Counted from the stretch's first letter, positions 51,755-62,439 are shown. The stretch is 64,000 nt of DNA from Gari tellinella (GCA_922989275.2 OV277866.1:30025246-30089245); one strand, 5' to 3'. The notes: generated by a model not told the origin, from the letters alone. Made by a program: numbers and translations.

Positions 51755-51975
51755 AACCCTTCACTCCATAAATACGCCTTTGTATGCCTTTAATATATCC
51801 CTCCACTATAGACAATGGTTTCAGTTTATAGAGTCATGAACATGCACTGTAAGAAATGCTCCCTATATTCTAGCAGATGGTAATTTGATATAAAGTAGAA
51901 CGAACATGAGGCACTTTCTGCTTTACTTTAAAACTGATTTAAGAGTCTTCAGAACAAGAATCAGGCTATAACATA
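51755..51975. mobile_element. Family C MITE, diverged
   Basis: TTAACCCTTCACTCCATAAATACGCC left, ATATTCTAGCAGATGGTAATTTG, damaged core AAAGTAGAACGAACATGAGGCAC / TTCTGCTTTACTTTAAAACTG and ATCAGGCTATAAC right. Confidence 0.6.
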
Positions 51976-52044
51976 TAGCAATAGCACTAGCATCTGCTTC
52001 CACCTTGTTGTCTACAAAAAGTTGTTTCATATTCAGTAGTAATA

Positions 52045-52316
52045 TCTTTACTCAAAAACCTGTTTCTAATTTTGAAGACAGGTGAAAACTTAAAGCAGGT
52101 TGAAAGTAAAACAGAATGCGCCTTAAGGCGCATTCTGCTTTACTTTCAACATGCTTTAAGCTACTATTTAAGCTACTATTTGCTAGGATTTAGAAACTAT
52201 TTTGTACATATTTATCATTTTATATAATAATGATTATATTGGAACTATCTTGTTTTCAGTGCAGGAATAAATTAAGTCCGCTTAAAGGGCGCTTCTATGG
52301 AGGAAATGTTAATATC
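52045..52316. mobile_element. Family C MITE
   Basis: CTCAAAAACCTGTTTCTAAT left; near-perfect palindrome about 52091-52160 (AAAGCAGGTTGAAAGTAAAAC, tip GAATGCGCCTTAAGGCGCATTC); a 12-bp duplication TTTAAGCTACTA follows; right end GGAGGAAATGTTAA. Confidence 0.75.
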
Positions 52317-52339
52317 CTTTTACCAAATCTCGACGGCTG

Positions 52340-52455
52340 ATCTTGATCAAAACTGTTCTCACCTCGGTTTGAGCAAGGATCTCCACTGAGTTCAGAGTCT
52401 GAGCACAGAGTTCATTTCTGAGTTGAGTTTAAAAAAAGTTTTATAACCTCGGGGC
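52340..52455. repeat. Family G hairpin repeat, diverged
   Basis: GTTTGAGCAAGGATCTCCACTGAG...TTTCTGAGTTGAGTTTAAAAAAAG then TTTTATAACCTCGG, the same terminal motif as at 47955. Confidence 0.45.
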
Positions 52456-52603
52456 CAGGACTCGCTAAGGAGGCTAATTACTTAATACACGCGTTGACGA
52501 AGTACCCGTACTAGTCATAAGGTAGATATATGTATAAATTTTAAGGTTAGCAATTAATCAACATTAACATTTATTGAGAGAATTAATTTAAAACATATGT
52601 GTA

Positions 52604-53067
52604 CAATGGAGAAAACATAATTATTCTCTGTTAACCCTTTACCTTATAGAAGCGACTTTTAGCGCATTCATTTTATTCATACGCCAAAGAAAATAGTTCC
52701 ATTTTATACTGTCATGAATATGTACCATAAGATATAGTTTCTATATCCTAGCAGATAGTAACTTAAAGCAGGCTGAAAGTAAAGCAGAATGCGCCCTATG
52801 GCGCATTCTGCTTTACTTTCAACCTGCTTTAATAGGTCACATATCTTAACTACTAGAAACAGGCTATGAGGAAAAGGGTTAAACGCGTTTATGCTAAGAC
52901 AATATTTTTCATTTCAAATCCAGTGTCTAATCTAGCTTTGTACTGTTTTCAACTCAGATCAGAATGAATAGTCAGTATTATTAAAACGTTTTCTTTTTAT
53001 TGCAATGCGTTTGCGTTCTATTTGCGTTTTAACGGGAAGAAGAACGTCTTCAAAACCGTTAACTGTA
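52604..53067 (+). mobile_element. Family A MITE split by a family C insertion
   Basis: Left piece CAATGGAGAAAACATAATTATTC to 52630; right piece from 52883 begins ACGCGTTTATGCTAAGAC and ends AGAACGTCTTCAAAACCG. Excising the C element and one TTAA gives CTGTTAAACGCGTTTATGC, matching the A arm CCAATAAACGCGTTTACGC. Confidence 0.85.
52631..52882. mobile_element. Family C MITE, full length, nested in family A
   Basis: TTAACCCTTTACCTTATAG and ATGAGGAAAAGGGTTAA, TTAA at both ends. Palindrome about 52754-52832 (AAAGCAGGCTGAAAGTAAAG, tip AATGCGCCCTATGGCGCATT). Confidence 0.92.
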
Positions 53068-53269
53068 GGAAGTTGTGGTAATGACATGACGAGAAAGTGT
53101 GTGCTGTTTATAACAGTAAAATCCGCTTTTATCGTCATCAAATGATTACTTTTTATGCATGACAGGCATCATATAATGATCAAGGTATGTATTTATGCAG
53201 TTGTTCGATATTTATAAAGCTGAAAACACAAAATGTACGTTAAGCTTAATCTTAATCATTCACCCTAAA

Positions 53270-53482
53270 GACGCCAAATAGACAATTCCAGTTTCCAATC
53301 AAGTCTTATTTATTTTTTACATATTTAGGATTGGTTTTAACAATATACTTTAAAGAGATAAACAGTGTATATCCTGATCGATCAGATGGTTCCCATAGGC
53401 AGAAGCTCACTAATCAGGATTTACACTGTTTGCACAGGACACGTGTACTCTTCATAGGTACACTATTGGAAAATTAATAGTA
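53270..53482. mobile_element. Family E MITE, left part, abutting a family F insertion
   Basis: CACCCTAAAGACGCCAAATAG, CAATTCCAGTTTCC, palindrome about 53366-53434 (AAACAGTGTATATCCTGATC / ATCAGGATTTACACTGTTTGC). The E right end GTAGGGTTGAATGTGTTAAC appears after the F element, at 53870-53889. Confidence 0.6.
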
Positions 53483-53855
53483 CAATGCTCCCTCTCTACA
53501 ACGACACCGTATTGGAGACACATATTGTGTGGAGACACATATTGTTCGGAGGGAGTCGTTATAGGGGAAATTTAGTCTTGACTTACATTTGCATACAGCT
53601 TGAACCCAGACCAGACGCCGCGTAACGCGGCGTCTGGTCTGGATTCAATCTGTTTGTCACTCGTATTTATATATATTCTACCAAAATGTCCACTTACATG
53701 TAACTTTGAGAAAAACAGCAGACAACAATTTTATGTAGGCGGTATTGCAGCCATGAAATGGTTAGACATAATTGTCTTTTTTAGGGGAACAGCGGCAAGG
53801 GTCGTTATAAGGAGGGAGTCGTTGTTGGGAGGGTCGTTGTAGAGAGGGAGTGGTG
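53483..53855. mobile_element. Family F MITE, full length, nested in family E
   Basis: CAATGCTCCCTCTCTACAACG and GTTGTAGAGAGGGAGTGGTG with TA flanks. Palindrome 53591-53655: GCATACAGCTTGAACCCAGACC with tip GCCGCGTAACGCGGC. GGAGACACATATTGTG is duplicated in tandem near 53515-53545. Confidence 0.85.
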
Positions 53856-53889
53856 TATACTCGTCGCTTGTAGGGTTGAATGTGTTAAC

Positions 53890-54661
53890 TTCTCAGGGTG
53901 CAAGAGAACACGTATATGACCGACTCTATTACAAGACATTGATTAAACTCGAACAACATTTCAAAGTTTTATCTCCGGGACAATTAGACTGTGGTGGCAA
54001 TTAGTATGTCTATAGAGCCAATAATTGCTTGCATTATCCTGGATAACAAGCTAGAGAACCTATCTAATGAAGATATACTGATAGTTATTCTTTTCTAATT
54101 GTGAGTCTCAAGTATGTATTGTACAGATACAATATACAATAACCATTTATAAATCAGCACACAGAGTTTTTACAACAATTAGATTTCAGTAATAATAATG
54201 CATAAAACAAGACAAAACTAATTTAGAAAGGTCAAAAAAGGAGTTTTCTGTAAAACCGTTATTCTTCTTATGAAGCAGCATGTTTTTTAATGCAAAAATA
54301 TGTTACATAACATTTTGCTAAGCGGAAAGTAAAAAGGCGATGATTTTGTGATATTTTATCAAAGATGCAAGCATGTTGTAAAACTTTTCTTAATTGTTTT
54401 GAACTGTAGTTGGTAGAACCTCTTGTTTAGAGTTCAATATGCTTCTTATTTGAATTGCCGGTGGATACAGGTTTAACTGTTTTGCAATTCTGAATTACTT
54501 CCATTGTCATTCTCTACAAGTTGCACTGTACACTTGTGCTGTTTAATTTTCCGAAGTAATTGGCACCCAATAAACCCAGGGTTTGCGTCAGCGGTATCAT
54601 TGAGGTCACTTACCTGTACCCTATGGTACTGGAAGGGTTCAGCAAGTATTACTCGAAGAAA
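53890..54661. other. No recognisable gene or element
   Basis: AT-rich and unique-looking; no inverted repeats or credible frames. One of the MITE-free gaps. Confidence 0.4.
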
Positions 54662-54881
54662 TTAACTTATTTGTACTCACGATCCCTTAAACGGGACACA
54701 GACAAAACGTTTACACTCTGATCAGACGCCGCAAAATGCGGCGTCTGATCAGAGGGTACACTATTTGCTGATAGGGATTTAAAAAGAAAAGATAACTAAA
54801 ATTTTAACCAGGCACCTCTTAGGTAAAACTGGACAAATCCAATATATATTTTGGGAATATTCACTTGGGGCAAATAAGTTG
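54662..54881. mobile_element. Family E MITE with B-type tip
   Basis: TTAACTTATTTGTACTCACG left; palindrome about 54707-54770 (AAAACGTTTACACTCTGATC / TCAGAGGGTACACTATTTGC, tip GCCGCAAAATGCGGC); right half ACTGGACAAATCC and GGGGCAAATAAGTTGG. Same subtype as 40045. Confidence 0.7.
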
Positions 54882-55627
54882 GAAGTATTGGATGTTGCGT
54901 CAACAATTCATTGACAGACAAATATAAAATATTGATCGAGAGCAATATCACATGCCCCAAATATTTATCCTAGGAATTACATCGCACGAAGACGACCAAG
55001 AGTGGAAACAAAATCAGGAAGAAAGAAAAAGTGTCTGAATGTTAACACCACTACGTATAAATAGGAGTATTTATTTCGCAATATAGTTTCTAAATTCCCA
55101 CTGTATAATTTGACTTAGATATCTAAGATTTTAATTTCGAGAATTTGAAATTTTATCAATGAGTTAAACACTACGTTAACCATATCCTCCCTGAAACCTT
55201 TTATAGACAGTTTCCAGTTTCTAGTCCAGTGTAGAGTCGTTTGACTATTTAAAGTTGTTTTGCCAATGTATTGCACTATGAAAAACAGTCCATTATGAAC
55301 TCTCTGTTCTGGGTCTTCACTGTTTGTATAGGACAATTGCATATATCACAAAGTCATGTACAATTTTTATATGCGGGGCGAGGATTGGTATTTACAAGTT
55401 AAATACGCGATAGTAAAGCCGGTTGGCTTCTAAATGCAGGACATTGCAATGCAAAATTATCCTAAAGGAGATCCATGTATTCATTTAATGCTGTATTAAA
55501 CACCATCAATCTGAGTGCTCGACCAATACATCTATTGTCAGAGGATAATTGTAAACACCTTTTATAACATAAAATAAACCTAACATAAAATAAACCATCG
55601 TACGTCACAAGTCAGAGTATTCTATAT
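54882..55627. other. No recognisable gene or element
   Basis: AT-rich; a short E-like trace (AGACAGTTTCCAGTTTCTAGTCC, GGGTCTTCACTGTTTG) lies at 55205-55328. No gene. Confidence 0.35.
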
Positions 55628-55873
55628 CAGTGGAGAAAACGTTATTCTTTCCCATTTAAACGCAAACGTACGCAAACGCAAAACACCAAAACGTAGAAAA
55701 GTGCAACTATTAGACAATTCTGATAATTTATGTTTATCTTGGTGGCAAACAGTTTGGGGCCTGATCAGACGGCGGGTTACCCGGCGTCTGCTCTGGCTCC
55801 AAACTGTTTGCAAACGAAATAATAACTTTAGCGTAAACGCGTTTATTGGGAAAGAATAACGTTTTATCCACTG
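55628..55873 (-). mobile_element. Family A MITE, full length (246 bp)
   Basis: CAGTGGAGAAAACGTTATTC and ACGTTTTATCCACTG. Palindrome about 55745-55811 with three mismatches. Confidence 0.93.
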
Positions 55874-56022
55874 TATCAGCTGAAAGGAAGGTAGTCTCAA
55901 AAGAAAAGAAAACTGAAACATGTTTATGCTCCGCACAGGTGTACTGCAAAAATTCACTTAATTAAAGTTATATGATATACTATATTAAATTATTTGCTAT
56001 ATGAAAACGCATTATGCTGTTC

Positions 56023-56256
56023 ATAACTCTTTTACTGTCAACGGCACCAAAAGGCGACTTTGTAAACAAGTTGCGTCCTGACAACCTAACCTCTGATCAT
56101 GATCCAAACTGTTTAACTCTCGTATCAACACTTCTTCAGTCAATTCAACCCTAAAGCTGACTTTAAAAATATTGCAGACGACACTACCAATGCAGACGAT
56201 AACTTGCAGGAAATAATGTTCAAGTAGACGATAAAACTTTGCAGGGAAAGAGTTAA
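56023..56256. mobile_element. Family B MITE
   Basis: ATAACTCTTTTACTGTCAACG and TTTGCAGGGAAAGAGTTAA. Palindrome worn (TGTAAACAAGTTGCGTCCTG / CATGATCCAAACTGTTTAAC). Three GCAGACGA-type motifs at the right. Confidence 0.65.
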
Positions 56257-56265
56257 ACAGAGCGT

Positions 56266-56465
56266 TTAACCCATTCACTACCATGGCGTCATCAATTTTA
56301 AACAATTATAGTCTCATTTCTTTTTCTAATATCTAAAATCTAGGTGTTACAAGAAATATTGAAATGACTGTCAAACAATATGTATTTTACCCGATCAGAA
56401 ACCGCGTTTCGCGGAATCCGAAAAGGATCAAACCTTTTTCAAATAACTTATACTCGGTGTAAGGC
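56266..56465. mobile_element. Family B MITE, degraded
   Basis: TTAACCCATTCACTACCATGG left and TCAAACAATATGTATTTTACCCGATCAG with tip AACCGCGTTTCGCGGAATC. The right end is not clear. Confidence 0.5.
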
Positions 56466-56847
56466 GGAGAGATGGATGTTACATATGAATTGACACTTGA
56501 CTGAAACTTAGTGCAATGGGACTGAAGTGAATTTATAAAAAAAAAAAGTCCTGTTAACGCAGAGGTTTTGATGAAGTGCCAATGTGAGTTTTTGTTATCG
56601 CAGTGTTTACGCCGTCGTCTGTCCGTCGTTGTCCGTGCATTTGTTTGTTTTTCATACTCAATATATAGCTCATTAGTTTCAAACGGTTACCACAGATACA
56701 TGTAGTAGCTGTATTGAACAAATATTGTCTCACGACAAATTAACCTAAAAGCAACAAAACGACACAGGTAACAGGATGATGACAATAGCTCGGTTTTTCT
56801 AAAAGTTAAGCTAAACATGATAATAAAACAACAAATAAAATCACGTT

Positions 56848-56935
56848 TTTGTTGATTGCATTCGATGGGATTCGAACCTCTAACCTCTACAGTTCTATAC
56901 GTTAAACACTATACCATCTCGAAATATGTTATATG
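56848..56935 (-). other. tRNA-like sequence, probable SINE head or tRNA pseudogene
   Basis: On the minus strand GAGATGGTATAGTGTTTAACG (A-box-like) is followed by AGAGGTTCGAATCCCATCGA (B box with stem). The acceptor stem pairs only partly and the anticodon arm is poor, so a functional tRNA is unlikely. Confidence 0.4.
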
Positions 56936-57567
56936 AATTGATTTTTAAAGATAAAATACTTCTAGTTATACGCAAAAAAATTCTTCCGCAGACTGTAAGA
57001 GTCCGTGCGTAGACAACTTAACAAAATGTGATATTGCACATTTTTGGTGTAAATAAAGAAGAAATAAAGACCAAGGTCTGTAACGAAAACATTTATGCCT
57101 CGTAAGGTTTTTCCATTCAAAGTTTGCACTTTTTTGTGTTGATAGGTTTGTTCAGAGTTTTGGAACCCTCATCTTTTTGTGCTTTTCTAGCTACGCCGTC
57201 AAAACAGAATCTCTTCAAAAACGGAAGGATGTCTTTTTATACTGAGCGGAGCGGAACTTTAGGTTGATCAAACGATGTGTTCCCCCACAGGCTGCTCTAT
57301 TTCGACACTCTTTGCAGTCGAAATTAGATTTTTGCTGAAAACACTGAATGACAGGCTGCTTTACAAGATACAAGAAGCTTGAGTTTCAGTCGGGTAAACA
57401 ACGGAAAATATTAGCTATATCAAAGCTATTTTCCGACTAGTTTCAGTTTTACGTTTCAGAACAACTGGATAAATCAAGGGTAGAAGTTACAAGAAGAGTC
57501 ACACAAGCATCCATTGGATGTAACTGTTGGCGGTTTAATTAACGTGAGTGATTGCTGTAGCTCAACA
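56936..57567. other. No recognisable gene or element
   Basis: Sequence of average composition without MITE cores or a credible reading frame. Confidence 0.4.
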
Positions 57568-57754
57568 TTAACCCTTAGCCCGCCAAATAAATTGTCGTCT
57601 GCTATATTTCTCGTCTGCTTCAAGTTTCAAAGTGCTTCAAAGCTGCTCAAAATTGCTGAAAATGTTGTCCGAGTGTCAAACAGCTTGGATCCGGATGAGA
57701 CGCCAAGCTGTTTGCATATGGAGCTATAGTCGTGACTGGCAGGCTAAGGGTTAA
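57568..57754. mobile_element. Family B MITE, short deletion form with TTAA flanks
   Basis: TTAACCCTTAGCCCGCCAAA and GACTGGCAGGCTAAGGGTTAA, TTAA at both ends. The palindrome has lost its tip: CAAACAGCTTGGATCCGGATGAGACGCC runs straight into AAGCTGTTTGC. Confidence 0.8.
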
Positions 57755-58200
57755 TGTTTTTCATTGCAAAGAATGCACCTTCGTCAACTTTTTGTGAGAA
57801 CGTTTAACGCAACGTTTATTGAATCGGCATCAGGCGTGTGCTGTAGAAGTAATCTGCAGACAAAAATACTGCACCTTTCTTTAATTCTTATGCATGCTAT
57901 GACTGGGCTTTTGATAAATGTTACAACCAATAAGAATACTGAATAATCCGTTGTCCCATCCGGTTTAAAAGGTTTTGGCATTCTGATTAATTTGATTTTA
58001 AGAAATTGAAGATAACCAACTCTGATAATTTGTTGCAAGACCTCAAATATTGCAGACGACAATGGCATAGCGCCCAGAAGGTTACCATACCTTCATCATA
58101 CCATCTGGTGTATAACGACCCTGTCATCAGCCTTCACTGTCTGTAAACATTGCACTATGAATTATACAGATGGTATTTCGTTGTATAAACAGTTAGTTTA
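57755..58200. other. No recognisable gene; trace of family B
   Basis: ATTGCAGACGACAATGGC at 58047 and GCGCCCAGAAGGTTA look like a B right end without a palindrome. Short frames on both strands have no domains. Confidence 0.35.
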
Positions 58201-58415
58201 TTAACTTTACCCTGCTGATCGCGACTTTACTGGTACATACTGGTATATATGCAAACAGTTTGGATCTAGATCAGACGCCGCATCACGCGGCGTCTGGTCT
58301 GGATACAAACTGTTTGATACTCGTCTTTAAGTTTCTTTGATTAAAATGTATAAAATCTTAAATGAATATTTTTCAGACGGCAAATTCAAAGCAGACGATA
58401 TTACTGCAGGGTTAG
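58201..58415. mobile_element. Family B MITE
   Basis: TTAACTTTACCCTGCTGATCG left; palindrome 58251-58315 with tip GCCGCATCACGCGGC; right CAAAGCAGACGATATTAC then GCAGGGTTAGG. A family A copy begins 13 bp later. Confidence 0.7.
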
Positions 58416-58427
58416 GGCTACATTGTA

Positions 58428-58673
58428 CAGTGGATAAAACGTTATTCTTTCCCAATAAACGCGTTTACGCTAAAACTATTATTTGCAGTGCAAACAGTTT
58501 AGAGCCAGATCAGACGCCGGATAACCCGGCGTCTGATCAGGCTCCAAACTGTTTGCCACTAAGATAAACAAGAATTATCAGAATTGTCAAAAAGTTGTAC
58601 TTTTCTACGTTTTAGCGTTTTGCGTTTGCGTACGTTTGCGTTTAAACGGGAAAGAATAACAGAGTATCCACTG
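58428..58673 (+). mobile_element. Family A MITE, full length (246 bp)
   Basis: CAGTGGATAAAACGTTATTC and CAGAGTATCCACTG with TA flanks; both ends share the GGATA variant. Palindrome about 58490-58556 with one mismatch. Confidence 0.94.
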
Positions 58674-59329
58674 TAACTCTTTACACAGTCTTCACAGGCA
58701 GTTTTTTGTCTGCAAAACTCATTTGTCTTCTGCTGCGATTCTCTGAATTATTTCTCTGGATCTATATGAGCTGCAAAGTTACTCGGCGTCTAATCAGTAT
58801 CCAAACGGGTTTTCATAGCTACAACAAACTCGCCAAAAGCGTACTAACGGTAACGAAAACAACACACCTTTAACGCCTTTACAACGAGTCAATCGGTGTT
58901 TCAATTTGGATCTAAACTGTCAAAATTGCCAAACTCACACTATCAAGATTAAGCTTAAACGGTCTATATTTAAAAATGTCATACCGTTTGATACTAATTC
59001 AAACCGGTTTTGAAATCAAAGGGTACGAACGTACTACTCTTGAAACAATCCAGCTTCAAAACTAAATACAAATAGTCAAACACGTCGATAGGGACATAGT
59101 CATGCATTATTACATCCTTACATGTGTGTTATTGATGTGTATTCAAACACTTCCTCATCAATAAAGCAAAAGATGATAACTGTTTGTCGAATGATTTGTC
59201 ATGATTTTAAGATACATTATAATACATCGTTTTTAAACTCATCAGTCCAAAACCGTCTGCATCAGAAAGGCTGTCCGCAATTTAGGTACAAACAAGAGAG
59301 TGTGTCTTTATAGACGAAGATCTCAAAAA
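58674..59329. other. No complete element
   Basis: TACTCGGCGTCTAATCAGTATCC at 58783 is a worn palindrome arm. Otherwise featureless. Confidence 0.35.
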
Positions 59330-59415
59330 ACGAGTGTCAGACAGACTGGATCCTGATCAGACGCTGGGGCCAGGATTTAGCGTCTGATCTACATACATGT
59401 ACAAACTGTTTTAAA
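59330..59415. mobile_element. Family B palindrome remnant
   Basis: GAGTGTCAGACAGACTGGATCCTGATC with tip GACGCTGGGGCCAGGATTTAGCGTC and ACAAACTGTTTTAAAC. No termini. Confidence 0.5.
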
Positions 59416-59759
59416 CAATATAATTAAGTCAATTCGTGCATACATGTATCATCATCATCAAGGTCATCATTTCCCTGCCCATCGCGTCATGGCTTAATTT
59501 GCAGACCGTTTGGGTTCAGATCAGACACTTGTCTTTCGGTTTCCTTATTTAAGATAGTCTTTCGGTTTCCTTACTTAAGCAAAATGTATAAATCATGAAT
59601 TAATAAATTTTGGATCGACACTGTAAAAACAGATATTACGGTATGGTGAGGGTTAAATGGTTCACTAATCATCAAAGGCAATCGTCTTTACAAGTAAGCA
59701 TGATTATCAAGTGATGGAAACTGTCGAACTTAATCAATATAGTCCAAAGTGAAAAGTTC

Positions 59760-59965
59760 GCATACCCAGCTGTTTTAAGACAGAATACTGCTAAAACAAA
59801 ATAAAGATAAAATAGAAAGCTCTAAAAGGGAGCTTTCTGCTTTACCTTCATTTAGTTTTAATTGCCACCTGTTTTCAAGAGTTTCAGTAAATAGTTTTCA
59901 TATATGCTAAAAGCAAGATAAAAAATAAGACAGAAAGCTCATGTAGGAGAGTTTACTTTGCGGTG
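59760..59965. mobile_element. Family D fragments, two partial cores
   Basis: AAACAAAATAAAGATAAAATAGAAAGCTC / GAGCTTTCTGCTTTACCTTC (59795-59855) and a second AAGATAAAAAATAAGACAGAAAGCTC (59914-59940) that is cut off. Ends absent. Confidence 0.55.
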
Positions 59966-60490
59966 GAAAGGGGAAAAGCGTCATATGGTTTTTATGCGGT
60001 AAAAAAGGTTAAGATACAGGTCAGTTATCGTCTGTGGTCATTGATATGATAGACTGTCCTACTATTTGTTTTAGAAACATATGTCAAAATATTACTTGTG
60101 CTTCATCAAGTTTAACAGTTTGAGAAGGATTCCACATAATCACGCATTGACTTCTAATGATTTAGAAATAGTTAAAAAGCAACCACTCTCAAATAGCAAT
60201 TGAGCCTGGTCAAAGGAGCATTTGCAACAACACGTCTGATCAAGTGTATAGTTTTAATTTCTGTGTGTATTCAATATTTTGCTTATGCTGCAAAAACGTA
60301 CAAACCTTATCAGGCCCGTTGAAAAAACAAAAACAACCATTGGATTAATTTTGATACCATATCTTTAGATAAACGTTTACCTGTTTCTAGTAGAATATAG
60401 AAAATAATTATGTAAAATTATACATATTCATGACTGTATAAATGAAAACGATTTTCTTCATTGGAGGAATAATTTAGATAAATGGGTATA
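59966..60490. other. No complete element; family C right-half trace
   Basis: GTTTCTAGTAGAATATAGAAAATAATTATG then CATGACTGTATAAATG and CATTGGAGGAATAATTTAG (60382-60478) match the part of family C right of the palindrome. No gene. Confidence 0.4.
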
Positions 60491-60736
60491 CGGTGGAGAA
60501 TCTGTTATTCTTTCCCAATAAACGCGTTTACGCTAAAACTATTATTTGCAGTGCAAACAGTTTGGAGCCAGATCAGACGCCGGGTAACCCGGAGTCTGAT
60601 AAGGCTCCAAACTGTTTGCCACCAAGATAAACAAGAATTATCAGAAGTGTCCAAAAGTTGTTCTTTTCTACGTTTTAGTGCTTTGCGTTTGCGTACGTTT
60701 GCGTTTAAACGGGAAAGAATAACAGATTCTCCACTG
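60491..60736 (+). mobile_element. Family A MITE, full length (246 bp)
   Basis: CGGTGGAGAATCTGTTATTC and complement, TA flanks. Palindrome about 60553-60620 with two mismatches (GGAGTC, GATAAGG). Confidence 0.94.
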
Positions 60737-60945
60737 TATATGGAGTAATGGGTTAATATACTAAATGTTCAATAAATGTACTATCGCACTTTTTTAAGGA
60801 AAACTATATAAACGCTGATTATGTACAATGTATGTGAACAGGTGGAGGATTTAGAGACAAAAATGTGTTCGCTATCGTTATAAATCTAGGCTAATTGGTG
60901 TTCATATAGATAGCAGACCGTAGCTTTTGAATATCAGGGTCACCG

Positions 60946-61136
60946 CTCAGAAAGTGTTGTTATTCTTTCACAAAAATAAATACATGTATGCTAAACAATA
61001 ATGTCCACTGCCAACTGTTTGCCGTTCAAATCTAATAAATTCATTACATGTTTGTTTTTAAAAAACTTTCTAAACTGAATTGCATTGAATTTGCCTTACG
61101 TTTCGTTTGCGATAGGGAAATAAAGGCGTGTACTCT
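60946..61136 (+). mobile_element. Family A MITE, palindrome mostly deleted
   Basis: CAGAAAGTGTTGTTATTC then ATACATGTATGCTAAACAATAATGTCC, a joined CACTGCCAACTGTTTGCC, and right end GATAGGGAAATAAAGGCG. Confidence 0.6.
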
Positions 61137-61490
61137 ACTTTATGAATCTAGAATGTTTTAAATTCTTAGGCACTTTATAACTGGAACGTCAAATATAACA
61201 ACTGAATGTGGTGTCTTATATACAAAAGTTTAACCATCATTACGATTTGATTTTTATGTTGGATAAGTCCTAAATTATGATTCAGCTATATCTAAACTGC
61301 ATTTCGCAGACGACTATTTCAAAGCAGACGACAATTTGGCGGATTAAGTGTATAACAAATTCTGATGTTAGGTTCTGACAGTTAACCTATTTTTGAATGT
61401 ATTAGTAGCATGTCTGTATCTACAGTCATTATTACTCTGATCATATTTTCATGAGCTCAGGAACATATGTTTTAGCCATTTCGAAGGTTA
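61137..61490. other. No recognisable gene; B subterminal trace
   Basis: TTTCGCAGACGACTATTTCAAAGCAGACGACAATTTGGCGG (about 61302-61342, two GCAGACGAC motifs) marks a decayed B right end. Confidence 0.4.
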
Positions 61491-61720
61491 CAGTAGAGAA
61501 GTAAATTATTTCCCAATAAACACGTTTATATCAAAACAATGATATCCTTTGAAAGCAGTTTAAAGTCCGGTCCAATTCCGAGAAAGTCTGCGTCTGGTCA
61601 GGTTCCAAACTGTGTGCCATTCAGCTTAAAATAACTCGTTACGTAGAAAGTTAATTATTTTAGTTTTCACAGTTCTATTGCATTGCGAGAAACGAGAAAG
61701 ATCAAACGTCTTCTCCATTG
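61491..61720 (+). mobile_element. Family A MITE, diverged
   Basis: CAGTAGAGAAGTAAATTATT, CCCAATAAACACG, palindrome GAAAGCAGTTTAAAGTCCGG / GGTCAGGTTCCAAACTGTG, and right end AACGTCTTCTCCATTG. Confidence 0.75.
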
Positions 61721-61819
61721 TAGAAAGCCTACGTTTTTATATGGCACCTGTCCTTATCATTAACCTATCTCTAAGACATTATAGACAACGCCTAATTGTT
61801 TTCTAGATCAAATCTACGT

Positions 61820-62000
61820 CTTAATCTCTCTCAGGCTATTTCTATCTGTTGCTGTCTGTCTTTTTCTCTACCCTCTCTCTCCTTCTTTCTAATTATCACT
61901 GTCTGTCTCTTCGACTGGTTCTCTCCTTTCATCTACAGTATCTGCATGTCTGTATATGTATCTATTTTTCACTCTGTCTAAAAGTTCCTTTTCCTGGTCC
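61820..62000. repeat. Pyrimidine-rich tract
   Basis: CTCTCTCAGG, TCTGTCTTTTTCTC and CTCTCTCTCC runs. The overlapping plus-strand frames at 61796-62175 are Ser/Leu/Phe-rich by-products of this composition. Confidence 0.7.
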
Positions 62001-62178
62001 TTTCTGCCTTCTCGTTGTCTTTGCTGTCAGTCTAGTCTCTATGAATACATTTTGTGTATGTTTGAATCTCCATTCATCCCCCGTCTCAATTTATATGTCA
62101 CTCTTTTCTCAAGAGACATGCAGAAAAATGTGCAACAGAATATTTTCCGAATATAAAAAAAACTCATGTTTTTAAATG

Positions 62179-62335
62179 AAGAAGACGTTATTATTTCCCA
62201 TTGAAACGTAAGTAACGCTAATGCAATACAATGAAATCAACATAAACTTGACATTTCATCAAAGTCTAAGTTTCATATTTTAGTTTGGATATCAGATCAG
62301 TTGCAAGTTATTCATTTTGGTTCCAAAATGACTTC
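62179..62335 (-). mobile_element. Family A MITE, left part, degraded
   Basis: GAAGAAGACGTTATTATTTCC then GAAACGTAAGTAACGC and a worn palindrome TAGTTTGGATATCAGATCAG / ATTTTGGTTCCAAAATG. Confidence 0.5.
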
Positions 62336-62439
62336 AATACACATATGTATGTGTCTGTCTCCAATGGACGTCCATATATTGTTTTACGTGAAGAAACGCC
62401 AATGAAAGATTATCAGTAGTATGTGAAATAATTCATTGT

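Noticed and set aside
61796..62175. Overlapping plus-strand frames up to 108 codons
   Set aside because: By-products of a pyrimidine-rich tract; Ser/Leu/Phe-rich with no domain.
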